From Ophiodon elongatus (Eukaryota; Chordata; Actinopteri; Perciformes; Hexagrammidae): 64,000 nt of DNA. Below, one piece after another: positions 39,801 to 49,515 of this stretch. How positions within the stretch are numbered: position 1 is the first letter of the stretch; each line of letters opens with the position of its first letter. Under the pieces are notes generated by a model. The model was given only the letters and a program-made list of their open reading frames with translations, made no database searches and was not told where the DNA came from. The translations under genes and the position numbers were made by a program. The stretch is from the NCBI GenBank assembly GCA_016806645.1, contig JACSYO010000503.1, positions 1,784,501 through 1,848,500 on the forward strand. The letters run 5' to 3'.

Positions 39801-41345
39801 TGGCATTAAGCCCTTCTTAATATTTTTTTCTGGGATGGTAGTAGAAGTCCGATGCTTGATTTTATTTATTTTTTACTTCACTCTCCCTTCAGTTATGTTC
39901 ACATTCAATAAGTCAAACCACTTTTTCCCCCTTTTTTTCAAGACATTGTTTCCTAACAACAGCGCACTTCTATGTGAAATCCATCATGGAAATGTTCCAC
40001 ACATGACAGCAAACCTGCAGAAATAGAGGGATGGAGGACAACTCAGCTTCAGTTCAAGCTCAAAGTAATGAGCACATATAATAGTTGTCTCAAATAATGC
40101 AACATATTCTCATACAACGCATGTTCGTGTGTTATCTGACGAAAAAGCTTTTCCTACTAAAGCCAGCAACACATGTCAATACCCGCTTGTTACATGCATA
40201 CAGTCTTTTCAAAACAAACGTCCGTCTTCACGGGAAACAACGTAGTTAGGTTTAGGCAAAAAAACTACTTAGTTAGGTTCAGGAAAAGACCGTCGTTTGG
40301 GTTAAAATAACTACGGAAGTAATAAGGTACGTGGCAAATAAACCACTCTTGACTTCTTGTTTCACATATGGAACAAACAGCGGTCTCCTGGGTGAAAGAT
40401 CGGGGTTTGTTGGACCCATTCACCGCCACTCCCAACCCGCCCTGTGTGGGCTTTTGCGGTCTTTATATTTCCTCGTTCATGATAACGTGGATAACAAACA
40501 AAAAGATATTCAACTTTTTTTTCTTTTTTTTTTTTGTAAGTACGAATGGTGGATGAGAACAGCCTGAATAATGACATAAAAAACATAATAGTGTATTCTG
40601 GTAATTTTTTGTCGCGTTTTTCTCATCGTCATAATTGATTTTCTCTCTGTCTCTACTAAGGTACCTGGATGCCTACCTCAAGACTTTCCTTAACTCTGCA
40701 GAAGAACATTTTATGTTGGGATTACAAGTGACATATTACGTGTTCACGGATCTACCAGATAAGGTGCCGATCATCGAGCTTGCCCCTCAGCGAAGCCTGA
40801 AGGTTATCCAGGTGGAAAAACACTCCAAGTGGCAGGACATCTCTATGATGCGCATGCAAATTATATCAGACGTCATAGAATCGGAGATTCGTCACCACTG
40901 CAATTATGTCTTCTGCTTTGACGTGGATCAGGAGTTTAAGGGAAGATTTGGCTCAGAGGCTCTGGGGGATTCTGTGGCTTTACTACACGCGTGGTTTTAC
41001 AAAAGTCCACAGGGTAGTTTCACCTATGACAGAAACCCCAAATCCAAAGCATTTATGAAAACCGGAGATTACTACTACCATGCTGCTATCTTTGGAGGTG
41101 TGTGGGAAAATGTGAAGGACTTGGCAGATTACTGCTTTCTCAATATCATGGAAGACAAAATAAACAATGTGGAGGCTGAGTGGCACGATGAGAGTCATCT
41201 AAACAAGTACTTTTGGCTTCACAAACCAAGCAGGCTGCTCTCCCCTGAGTACTGCTGGCACCCGGTTATCACAGACAAAAGGGACATAAACGTCACCCGC
41301 CTAATATGGGCTCCAAAAGATTATGACAAACTTCGTACTCGGTAG
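33834..41345 (+). CDS. GT6-family glycosyltransferase (alpha-1,3-galactosyltransferase-like), complete 5-exon gene
   Basis: Five exons (33834-33862, 34395-34472, 34590-34685, 38813-38950, 40661-41345) join without a frame break into 342 codons including the stop. This matches the family's usual length and the ABO gene plan: tiny exon 1, anchor exon 2, ~135-bp penultimate exon, ~690-bp last exon. The 341-aa product has a short cytosolic tail, a membrane anchor at residues 18-35, a stem, then a GT-A catalytic domain from about residue 78. Visible motifs are PWEAPIIWEG, the metal-binding DVD (201-203) in FCFDVDQEF, the donor-site triad HAA (254-256), and WHDESHLNKYF (288-298) with the family's catalytic Glu. 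Sequons occur at N101 and near the C-terminus (NVT). GT6 enzymes add Gal or GalNAc in alpha-1,3 linkage to Golgi glycans. HAA is the triad of UDP-Gal-using GGTA1/A3GALT2 enzymes, so UDP-Gal is inferred. It could instead be a fish-specific paralogue with another acceptor. Confidence 0.9.
34395..34472 (+). CDS. GT6 gene, exon 2 (signal anchor)
   Basis: A long T-rich tract and tttcag precede the exon, and gtgagt follows it. It encodes GLKERR and then the hydrophobic anchor AITCCLLFFVVSLTYFYI, giving a type II Golgi topology by the positive-inside rule. It enters and leaves in phase 2. Confidence 0.8.
34590..34685 (+). CDS. GT6 gene, exon 3 (stem region)
   Basis: The exon is flanked by tattag and gtaaga and is in phase with exons 2 and 4. 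It encodes 32 residues of stem without recognisable catalytic motifs, as expected for the poorly conserved stem of this family. Confidence 0.75.
35285..35420. repeat. dispersed fish repeat (tcagaatcagc...attggccaag type)
   Basis: The segment contains the motif cagaatcagcgttattggcc followed by a degenerate tail. It resembles a tail common to fish LINE/SINE copies. A diverged relative lies at 19710-19880. The family name was not checked. Confidence 0.45.
36930..37150 (-). mobile_element. LINE fragment, minus strand (end of ORF2)
   Basis: Read on the minus strand, the stretch around 37060-37120 matches the end of fish L2/CR1-like ORF2 (MYYLRQLKKFN type), with stops and frame breaks. It abuts a plus-strand LINE copy, giving a head-to-head compound insertion in GT6 intron 3. 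Confidence 0.5.
37185..38780 (+). mobile_element. degenerate L2/CR1-like LINE copy in GT6 intron 3
   Basis: Frames along the segment encode pieces of a non-LTR reverse transcriptase. These are QPVGDQKWVNDLNLFFNRFD near 37275, then a SFRPVALTSHLMK region near 37765, QFAYQSGIGVDDAVIYLL near 37870, YKYLGVHLNTKLD near 38110, and a C-terminal part ending near 38576. The block between VDDAVIYLL and the DDREYREL region is missing, which removes the catalytic palm including the YxDD box. Several frameshifts split the rest. An AT-rich 3' tail runs to about 38780. It is a dead passenger in the intron. Confidence 0.8.
38813..38950 (+). CDS. GT6 gene, exon 4 (start of catalytic domain)
   Basis: The exon follows ccatttcag and ends at GGAAG|gtttgt, a weak donor. 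It encodes PWEAPIIWEG and SVALTVFAVG, the conserved entry to the GT6 fold, and a sequon (NQS). At 138 nt it corresponds to the penultimate exon of ABO (~135 nt). A decayed copy of this exon lies at 41874. Confidence 0.9.
39137..39739. mobile_element. fold-back (MITE-like) element with long inverted arms
   Basis: Two arms read as inverted complements from aagccc... at 39137 to ...gggctt ending at 39739. Matching blocks include ataagatgaaaatgtagccg and its complement at the outer ends, an identical 23-nt inverted pair at 39244-39266 and 39472-39494 containing gcgcatgcgc, and a shared inner part around caaacgatatgca. The arms are imperfect. The right arm carries eight 21-nt units of the type ctatctcataatttcgactt, against about two in the left arm. 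Open frames here (YEIESRN repeats) are artefacts of the 21-nt periodicity. No transposase is present, and target duplications were not resolved. Confidence 0.8.
40190..40330. repeat. dispersed repeat with ttaggtttaggcaa motif
   Basis: The motif gttaggtttaggcaa followed by acttagttaggttcagg recurs in related form near 27535-27620 and, more weakly, at 13070-13165. It is likely the internal part of a dispersed element. Confidence 0.4.
40661..41345 (+). CDS. GT6 gene, exon 5 (main catalytic exon and stop)
   Basis: The acceptor ctactaag precedes RYLDAYLKTFL, and the frame runs 228 codons to TAG at 41343-41345. It holds the DVD metal motif, the HAA donor triad, WHDESHLNKYF and LSPEYCWHP. No catalytic motif is missing, so the gene looks functional. 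Confidence 0.93.
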
Positions 41346-41641
41346 AGTGGCTAGAAGAAACACTAATCTATCTTCCATGATATTCTATCTTCCACCTCCT
41401 GTGCAGTTACTGAGGAAATAGCAAAATGCTGAACTTAACATTGATTGTGTGGCTTCATCATACACACCTAGCATCTGCCACCTAAGATATACAACTTTCA
41501 TCCCATAAATAATCAGAGTGAAGCTGTCAGTCCTATTTTCTAAATTAATGCAAACCATGTTCAGAGCTAAAGCAAAGTCACTGCCAGATTGTGAATGAAG
41601 TTTTTTTTTTTCAATACACAAGTGTAAATGTGATTTGAGAG

Positions 41642-41854
41642 ATGTTTGTAAGTAAATATCTTATTCTGCTCTCAGTTGTCCTTGACGCCACCCTCTTATG
41701 TCACTTCTGGTACCGGAAAAAAAATGTGGTGAAAACCAAGATGACAAACTCGAGGCTTCAAACCGTAGTCCAAAAACCAATGAATGGTGTCACATCTTTG
41801 AATCCACTTCCCATATACACTATTCATAGAAAAGCAACAGAGCAGTATAATTGA
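41642..41854 (+). other. small ORF next to duplicated GT6 exon
   Basis: A 70-codon frame begins MFVSKYLILLSVVLDATLLC and then turns basic (FWYRKKN), a shape resembling an N-terminal membrane anchor. It lies 20 bp before the decayed copy of GT6 exon 4, so it could be the leftover N-terminal part of a second GT6 gene. No splice evidence connects them, and chance is equally likely. Confidence 0.2.
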
Positions 41855-41873
41855 AGTGAAACATTGATTATTG

Positions 41874-42073
41874 ACCTTGGGAAGCTCCGATCATCCGGGA
41901 AAGGGATGTTTGACCCCGATCTTTACGACCAAAAGCACATCCAGAACCAGTCATATGTGGCCCTCACCGTGTTTGCTGTGGGAGGGTTTGTTTCTCCATG
42001 AACATTGTGACAGTGAGAATAAACGACGCTTATACACCAGCAGTTCAGTCTGAATCTGGTAGCACTTTACCAA
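41874..42073 (+). pseudogene. frameshifted duplicate of GT6 exon 4 plus intron flank
   Basis: The segment aligns with 38840-39029: exon 4 from its PWEAP part onward, the gtttgttt donor region, and about 80 bp of the following intron (cagtctgaatctggtagcac in both). An inserted A after the IIW codons, with TGG changed to CGG, breaks the frame. No copy of exon 5 follows. It is a remnant of a local duplication, not an alternative exon. Confidence 0.85.
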
Positions 42074-43555
42074 AATATTTTTTTTGAAACACATAAACGA
42101 GATACTCAAAACACCCGATCATAAACAGGTTACATTGTACTGTATATTTCTTTTTGAATCAAATAAATCAATCATTTGACATTTGCGTGAGCTTTCAAAT
42201 TCCAAATGAGATTTTATATTTTATAAGTCCTGACCTGTTAATGTTGGCGGAATAACTAAATTCATAATAGCACAATCTGAGGATCATCACACATTCAGTC
42301 AGTCAAATTCCAGGTTGTAAGACATGTGGACATTCCGTTCTAGCGACAAATGTAAAGTGTGACAAGATCATTTATTGCACTTGCACAAACACCTTTATTT
42401 CAAATTATGTCTGTACAAATTTCTTGAATCTTCTGTATTTCATTGTTTGCTCAAGTGGACGACTTCTAAGCATTCTACATGTATATTTAACTGCCTCACT
42501 GAATAGGAGTCCAGGGGGAGTTCCAAGCATCAGATTTATTGGATTTATAAAATGTTGACACTTGGATTCCACCATCTTTGCAACTTGAAACGAGACGTGA
42601 CATAAATGCATGACATATGCATTGTGTGCATAACCATCTCCACCGTTTCACCAAGCAGCCGTAAGGATAGTTTTATTATATTTATGTTGTAAAATTGATT
42701 TGGAAAAGTAGCTAACAAAGAATTTAAAGAAGGCTTAACAGGACTGAAGGTGTTCCTGGTAAGTTATTTGGATGTGTCTAAGTTGGTTGCCATATCATAT
42801 ATCTGGAACTCACGGAAGTTGATACTGATTATTCAGTACACATTTGCATGATAACTGTGAACCGAGTGAGCTGCTGGTTGGTTTTGTTTGAACAACGTTG
42901 ACATGCGTCCCAGGGCGGTCAGATAAACATTCATGTTGTAATAACTTAAGTGGTCCCCTGACTTTTGTCGTTATTTTGGATTAGGCTACACTTGGACAAA
43001 CAAAAACACATTCCTTCTTTCCTTTTGCACTTCGACCCATCTTATTGATAGGTTCGTCCTTAATCCTTGTGTGCAAATAGAACAACCTTAGAGACCCGAA
43101 AGGACATAAAACTATTGTGGAACCTAAAGGAGAAAGACATGTGCATGTCAAAAGCCAGTCTGCCCAGCTCACCCCTGGGTGGCCCACTTTACCACTCAGC
43201 ATGACCCACTCAGCAGCCACCTGTGTCATACAGCTGACCTCAAATCAGCTTGGACCTTCTGAATGGAGGCAATGATGCATTATTCATAGGCTGCCACCAT
43301 CTGGAAGATCCGCGCACCCTGCCATCTTACCACTCACCCTGTCAAAGAAATAAAGTCCCAGAGAGAGAGCCGGCCCTCCAACAATGTGTGGGGCGCAGAA
43401 TGGGCCCTTGCAAGTAAATCAGATAATCACATTGGAAATATGCCTGTGTTAAAAAAATATATGTTTTTGTTATATTGAAGCGCTACTATTTGTTATATAA
43501 ACCTTTGAAAAAGTAAACGTATCTTTATCGTATTTCTTTTTTGGTAAAATCTATA
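42074..43555. other. intergenic, no gene seen
   Basis: AT-rich unique sequence with no supported exon. Around 42980-43400 the composition becomes more even, but all frames are broken. Confidence 0.5.
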
Positions 43556-43815
43556 ATGTGACGGCCCCAGGGCCTCTGCCGGGACTTGTGTGTGTTGTGC
43601 TGCTGTGTTGCCCTGGTTGGTTGGAGCATGAGGCCATCAAGCAGATTGGAGGCAGCTGGCCTCTGCCTTCAGCCTATAAGATCCGGCCCATCCTGAAGGA
43701 GATTGGACTTCTTCTCCCCTGACACACCTGGTGCTACACACCTGGTGCTATGCTGGTTGTTGGCCTCCAACATTACCTGAGTCGAACTGGCAGCATGTTT
43801 TCCTGACAGCATTAT
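43556..43815 (+). mobile_element. LTR-like segment (possible solo LTR)
   Basis: The segment starts tgtgacggccccagg, has a promoter-like tataag at about 43676, and carries a short direct repeat (acacctggtgcta) near 43725-43750. This resembles the 5' end of fish Ty3/gypsy LTRs. A second copy and target duplication were not found, so the assignment is tentative. Confidence 0.3.
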
Positions 43816-44309
43816 TTATTAGAATGCTCATTTTGTTACATTTGTAAAATGATCCAGACTATAACAATAACAAAATCATATACTTATTAAAAAAAAAAAA
43901 AATAAATCTATGAATACTATATTAAAAAACGTCTAAATGAAATGAATAACTAGTTACTCCAGTGCACTGCAGTCCATCGTAACTACCTCCCGCCACTGAC
44001 TTAGTTAGTGACCATAGTTTACAAGCTGAATGAAGATACACCAACAATCTTCAAAAGATTCTGTATCTTCCATTATGCCTATCTGATAGAAGTTTCTGAG
44101 AAAGTGTGAGATTGCGAGAGAATTACATGCAACACATTCCAGTCCGAGGCAGTGATGCCAGCTAAGACAATTGTTGTCTTGGCAACCACGTTCAGATAGG
44201 AGGCCCGAAGCAGTTACTTCCCCACCACTCATCGGCTGCACTACACCGAGCTACTACACCTGGGTTTAAGAAAATCCACTGCAAATGTACAGCCTACGGA
44301 TTTCTAGTT

Positions 44310-44358
44310 GCGTGTGCGTTGTGTGTGTGTGTGCGTGTGTGTGTGTGCGTGTGTGTCC
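44310..44358. repeat. TG/CG-rich dinucleotide repeat
   Basis: An interrupted (TG)n tract with cg steps. Confidence 0.8.
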
Positions 44359-44510
44359 AACGTAAGGGTGTCTGAATGTAGGACCTAGCGTTCAACTTCA
44401 CACCAGTGCTGGGGAAACAACTTAGAAATCTGTAAATTATCCCGATGACAGTTTATATTCTGCAGTGGTCACCTCAGCCACACTGATGAGCTCATACCCT
44501 TAATTACTCT

Positions 44511-44822
44511 CACACACACACACACACACACAGTTGGGAAAACCAATGTGCTCTTCTCTCTAGAGTTGTAACGACTTCTCGAGGCTGGTGTGAATGAGTG
44601 TGCGGTCAATAATGGATGACGAGGACAGCGAGGACAAGCAGCCATGTGGAAACTCAAGAGGAGGCAGGTGAGCTGAGGAAACCGTCTCCTCACCTCCTCT
44701 CCTTTGTCTCCCTTCCTTTTATCTCTCGCATGCAAACATGCGCGACACAGCTGGCATGTACATAAGTGAGCAAACACAGCATACACGCATCCAGACGTAC
44801 ACACCGAGACACTCACACACAC
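44511..44822. repeat. duplicated 0.3-kb block, copy 1
   Basis: A short CA tract is followed by unique sequence from cagttgggaaaacc to caccgagacac. That sequence reappears 910 bp to the right with one substitution (gtgcggtc/gtgtggtc) and a 2-bp length change (gcgcgacacagc/gcgcgacagc). Both ends lie in CA repeats. Confidence 0.93.
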
Positions 44823-45327
44823 ACATGCAGAAGGCGGGAGAGAGCCAGCTGCCATCTGAAACATTCTAATGTGTAAATAAACACCTGAGAGCTTTTCCAG
44901 CCAAACGGAACCAATTTTCAAAGCTCCGCAAACAACGTCGGACCGATCGTGACACTGAACGTTCTTTTCTTTCGGAGGAACCCCTCAATTAATATGTCAC
45001 CACAAGTCAAGACCACGAGACCCAGCTAAAATAAGCCAGCCACTTCAGCCCTCGCCTCTGGAGAGAGACGGGAGAGGGACATAAATTGCCCTCTTTAGAG
45101 TAAAAGAGTCATCCAAAAAAACCAATAAGCCGTGAGCGGGCACCTGCGGCACTGAAAATAAATAAGTTGTCTTTTTCCTGCTTATTCCCTCAATGAGGAA
45201 CCTGTGAAAACAATTCTGTTTATCCACTTTTAATCGGGTGTTCCCAGCGTCTCTGTGGCCACGTAAATCTGTTTTCCATGGAGCAGGTTCTTTATGGAAG
45301 CTGTTTCACCAAGACTCCTGACCTCCA

Positions 45328-45714
<387 letters not shown>

Positions 45715-45715
45715 A

Positions 45716-45781
<66 letters not shown>
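45715..45781. repeat. (CA)n microsatellite
   Basis: A pure CA tract closing the second duplicated block. Confidence 0.97.
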
Positions 45782-45784
<3 letters not shown>

Positions 45785-46086
45785 ATGACTTTTGATTGAA
45801 TTTTTAGCAGTACCATCATTGCATTCTGAATTACATTCATAATATAGTAATAATTCATGTCTAATCTCGTCATTTTATTATCTCAGTTTGTCTTTAATAA
45901 AGCAAAATAGCAAAATTTCTTAAAAGCTCTGAATAAAAAGTCATTATTTTACCTGCATACCATCTCATGCAAATAATTAAAAACTCAATCCATTAGAATT
46001 TATTATTATAATTTTCTGTCTGGTATTTTTGAAAACAAAATGACAAATGAAATTACTTTTTCTATCACCTATATTTGACTTACTAA

Positions 46087-46195
46087 CAAATTTATATATA
46101 TTTATATATATATATATATTCTAATTATATATATATATTATTTATAATATATATTATAATTATATATTATTTATAATATATATATGTATATACTC
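46087..46195. repeat. AT-rich palindromic tract
   Basis: (TA)n runs with internal inverted repeats such as ttataatatatattataa. The tract is self-complementary and likely unstable. Confidence 0.8.
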
Positions 46196-46739
46196 ACAAA
46201 TTAAAACACAGGACACCACCTTCTCAAAAGAGACCATCTGTAGTTTGAATTCACTGAAAAGAATAAATCTGAGTGAATGTAAAGGTGACGTAATACAATC
46301 TGTATTATTAAGAATAAAACAATCAAACTTGTATCTTTACGAGAAAAAATATTTACTTTGAAGTTAGTCTGTATTTGTTCAGAATTGGTTGCATTTTCTC
46401 CTTGTTTCCGTAATGCCAATCACCTTTGATACACCCACACGACAAACATCTATTCATATTAAGACCACATGAACCCTGGCTTATAGAATCATATAAACTC
46501 CTAGATTGTTTGAGTTTTCCTTGACATCCGATGAACCTGTTAAACCAGAATCCGTATTTGGGCGGAGTACGAACTGTTGACACAATGAGTGCTGTAACAG
46601 TATAGCAGTCATTGTTCCTGTCACATTGTCGTATTGTTAAGTCATAGATTTCCATCATCCTGCCTGCCTGTTTGATAACATTCATGTAGTTTTATGTCCT
46701 CCCAGTCAAGCCATATCATCACTCATTCCCCTCACCTGG

Positions 46740-46865
46740 TCTTTAACGCTCATCTACATATTATCACGGTCATTGATCGATTTTCCAAGTCTGCTCTGCT
46801 CATCTCACGACCCAAGTTACCCACTGCCAAAGAAACTGCCCAGATATTAGGCTGCACAGACTCGA
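46740..46865 (+). pseudogene. Ty3/gypsy integrase fragment
   Basis: A short frame carries VIDRFSKSALLISRPKLPTA followed by KETAQIL, the typical start of the Ty3/gypsy integrase core. The similarity ends abruptly at about 46860, where unrelated repeat-like DNA follows. No LTR, reverse transcriptase or gag is adjacent, so this is an isolated scrap. Confidence 0.7.
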
Positions 46866-47171
46866 TCACCGGCGATCGGCACGCAATGCATGCTGGTTAG
46901 ATTTGTGTCCGACTTGCTCCGACTTCATGCCCACGTGGTCAACGATAATCTCACGAGAGCGAGGCTCCTCAGTAGCTCTCCACCGACTGCGTGGCCCAGT
47001 GCATGATGGGAAACGCCTGGTTGTCTCCACATCAGAGAGCTGATTGGCTCTTAGATTTGACAACAAACACCACGTGTTTTCGAAAATCCTATTTTTCTCT
47101 GTATTTCTAATACTTAACACTCGATTGTTGGCTATTTGTCTGAGGTTTGATCTAAAGCCATATATTGTGTG

Positions 47172-47265
47172 GTTAATAATAATAATACAACTTATTTATA
47201 TAACACATATCAAAACGAGTGTTTCACAGGCAGACATTAAAAAAAAACAAAGGATGCAGGTACAC
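47172..47265. repeat. dispersed repeat tail (aataataa...cttatttatat type)
   Basis: aataataatacaacttattt followed by atataac and a caaaacgagtg motif resembles a common fish repeat tail. The family was not verified. Confidence 0.35.
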
Positions 47266-47523
47266 GCACATTTCCACATAAATATACATTTAAAAACGAA
47301 TACGAATCCGAAGGAGGTCTGTAAACTACAAGTAGCCTACAGATCGGATCTAACAGGAAGTAACTGTTTCTGTGACTTCCTGTGTATTCTTTAAAGGAGG
47401 CTGAAAACTGTCCGACTTGATCGCAGTTCTAGTTCCCCGCCCCCTGCAGTCCTGCTCTCTCTACTTTCCAGGCGAGGCGCAGTTCATCTCGAACAAACCA
47501 ACTTTTAACTTTTAATGCGCGTC

Positions 47524-47530
47524 TATAAAA
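47524..47530 (+). promoter_or_regulatory. TATA-like box upstream of the small secreted-protein gene
   Basis: TATAAAA in GC-richer context (gtctataaaacgcac), 482 bp before the ATG at 48012. It could serve that gene if a long 5' UTR or an untranslated exon exists. Function is inferred from position only. Confidence 0.2.
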
Positions 47531-48011
47531 CGCACCTGGATAACGGCGTTTCCAGTGAAGCGTCTCGGTGTGATCGGCCCCCAAGGGACGCAGGGCTGCA
47601 CATTGCCTTTTGTAATATCCATCAAAAATATAACTAAATACATATTAATGTAATCGAGGCAAAGTCTGTAACAAGCAGAGTCATGCGTTTGTTGCCTATA
47701 AGGTGGTTCGCCTCCCACTGAGTGCAATCCAGGGTTTTGCATAAACATTAATATTGAAGTTCTGTTTGTTGCCCACACATGTCTGTGTGTAGGACTTTGT
47801 CCTTTCAGTGTATTAACCATCACAACAGCAGGATGGATGTGTTTACTGCTGCTAGTTTCTGCCATCAGTTCAGTGTGATATTTGTGTAAAAAGATGAATG
47901 CGTAAATCAGTGTTCTGTTTTTTCGAAGAACAACAAACTTAATAATTAATTCTAGAATCCGACTCTTCTTCTGAGTTGATACAGTGTTTTGCTAAAGGCG
48001 TCCTGTTCACA

Positions 48012-48103
48012 ATGCGGTCAGACATGATCGGTAAATGTATTTTAGCTCTCCTCATCATCTCTTTAGTGTTTGATGGAAGTTTTTCTGCACCTGTGCAGGG
48101 AAG
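48012..48103 (+). CDS. small secreted-protein gene, exon 1 (signal peptide)
   Basis: ATG at 48012 (context cacaATGC) encodes the signal peptide and APVQG, ending GGAAG|gtaggt in phase 2. A second in-frame ATG lies four codons on. Confidence 0.75.
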
Positions 48104-49166
48104 GTAGGTGTGCTTTACATATTTCTGTGAGGAGGAGCCACATATGAACGCATTTGTATTGGCAAAGGGGAGACATTGTTCTTATTGTTGAGATAAGGGT
48201 GTGTATGTTTATTTTCCTTGTTTTGAAAATCATCAATCATGTACAGCAAAACTAGTCCTGGGGAGCAGGATTTCTCAATGACTGGCTCACTGTAAATCCT
48301 CCAACTTCTTACACGGCTCATCACTAAAGACATCAATAATTTAAAACAAAACATTGATTTAAAAATGTCATCCAATTAAAAAAATATTGTATTGCTTCTG
48401 CTAAAAACACAAAAACAAATCTGTTGTTATGTAGATCAGAACTGCGTCCATAGCAACGGTCTGTTTTCACAGCAGAAGTCAGCTATAAAGAAATGACTGT
48501 AGAATGTCGTACTTGAACCAATCACAATCTGTGGTTCATCTTGAACAACCGGGTCAGTATTTTATGGAGCGAGACATCGCCGTGGAGTTTTTTAAAAATG
48601 TATTGTTTTGGCGCTTTGAGCACCTCAAGCTGAGTGCAATATTGTCCCAAGAGGCAAAAATTTGCTTTTTTTTAATTATTATTCTTGGGTAAACTTTCCC
48701 TTTTAAACACATTCTGCTAATACGCTTCCTCAAAGCATATAAAAAAAAAAAATTCATTAGAGAAATGAGGGAGCAAAGGCTGCAGGAGGGAGTGACAAAC
48801 TTGTGCACGAATAAAAGGAAGTCACATACAGTACTTTACCTTTTTTAACTGCCGTTCCTCTCTCAGATTAATGTGCCGTTACCTGGTGTTGTGTCTTCTT
48901 CTAGCAGAGTGGATGAAGGCGCTGCAGAGTTAGAGCTGCTCTTTGACCCCGGCCTCCTCAAATGGAATGCCAGCGTTATTGATGGTAAGGAAGCCATATA
49001 CAAGTTCACGGAGGATACTTAATAACTCATACTCTTTGATTTAAAACAAACATTATGATTATGTTAATGTCTTGCTGCAGATTATGGTGAGAAGCCCTTC
49101 CCTCCTCCTCTACCACCCGACACTGAATATCGTTATGAGCCAAACCTGGAGGAGGAATACTACTAA
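48012..49166 (+). CDS. small signal-peptide protein, candidate Frey1 (C11orf94) orthologue
   Basis: Three coding exons (48012-48103, 48908-48984, 49081-49166) join in frame to 84 codons plus TAA. The protein opens with MRSDMIGK and a hydrophobic stretch (CILALLIISLVF), with a plausible signal cleavage after GSFSA. A short acidic luminal part has one sequon (NAS), then a proline run (PFPPPLPP) and an acidic, tyrosine-rich tail ending EEEYY. It has no known enzymatic motif. It lies directly 3' of mapk8ip1 in convergent orientation, the place that C11orf94/FREY1 (98 aa, ER-resident, stabilises IZUMO1 in sperm) holds in human. Size and topology fit, but sequence orthology was not tested. The alternative is a fish secreted peptide precursor. 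A poly(A) signal follows at 49250. I am confident that it is a gene and only moderately confident of its identity. Confidence 0.75.
48350..48545. repeat. dispersed repeat, copy 2 (in intron 1 of the small gene)
   Basis: Shares blocks such as gatcagaactgc, tccata...acggtctgtt and gctataaagaaat with 29585-29810. The two copies are diverged members of one family. Confidence 0.6.
48908..48984 (+). CDS. small secreted-protein gene, exon 2
   Basis: The acceptor reads ttctag|cag|AGTGG, so splicing at 48905 or 48908 adds or omits one serine. It encodes VDEGAAELELLFDPGLLKWN and ends GATG|gtaagg in phase 1. Confidence 0.75.
49081..49166 (+). CDS. small secreted-protein gene, exon 3 and stop
   Basis: The acceptor cttgctgcag precedes DYGEKPFPPPLPPDTEY, and the frame continues to EEEYY and TAA at 49164-49166. 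The phase matches exon 2. Confidence 0.8.
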
Positions 49167-49249
49167 CAGAAAGACAGCAGATCCTGATGCAAACAAAAGA
49201 AGCTGTTCTTCCCCGAAGGAGCCTCCAGCAAACACCGCCGTGTGTCACA

Positions 49250-49255
49250 AATAAA
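49250..49255 (+). terminator. poly(A) signal AATAAA of the small secreted-protein gene
   Basis: A canonical hexamer 84 nt after the stop codon, giving a short 3' UTR. Confidence 0.6.
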
Positions 49256-49344
49256 AATGGCAAAATTGGCATAATACATGGTAAATGAGTCCAGACGGTG
49301 CGTTTGCAACACAAACAATCCTCTTCTTATAAGCGCACACTGGC

Positions 49345-49515
49345 GAGACGTGGTGGCCTAGGGGTCACAGACACTGACCCTGTTCTGCAACAAAGAGACT
49401 CGTCCTGCTGGCGACTCTGACTGGGTGTACATGGGTCACATGTCCTCCCTCCTCTCTCTCCCTTTATTACCTGCCACCTCTTTACTGTCAACTTCTAAAT
49501 ACAAAAAATGCAGAA
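49345..49515 (+). mobile_element. degenerate tRNA-derived SINE-like element
   Basis: gtggtggcctaggggtcaca looks like a tRNA-type head, with a decayed B-box region near 49400. It is followed by a pyrimidine-rich body (cctccctcctctctctccc) and a short A-rich end. The pattern matches fish tRNA-SINEs, but the family was not verified. Confidence 0.4.

Larger units (their letters stand above)
38951..40660 (+). other. GT6 intron 4
   Basis: The 1.7-kb intron is largely occupied by a fold-back element (39137-39739) and by a repeat-like stretch at 40190-40330. T-rich DNA precedes the exon 5 acceptor. Confidence 0.7.

Noticed and set aside
39375..39809. Repeat protein with YEIESRN / TFYLIIS periodicity
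   Set aside because: The 21-nt DNA repeat is a multiple of three, so any stop-free frame gives a repeat peptide. The segment is part of a fold-back element inside an intron.
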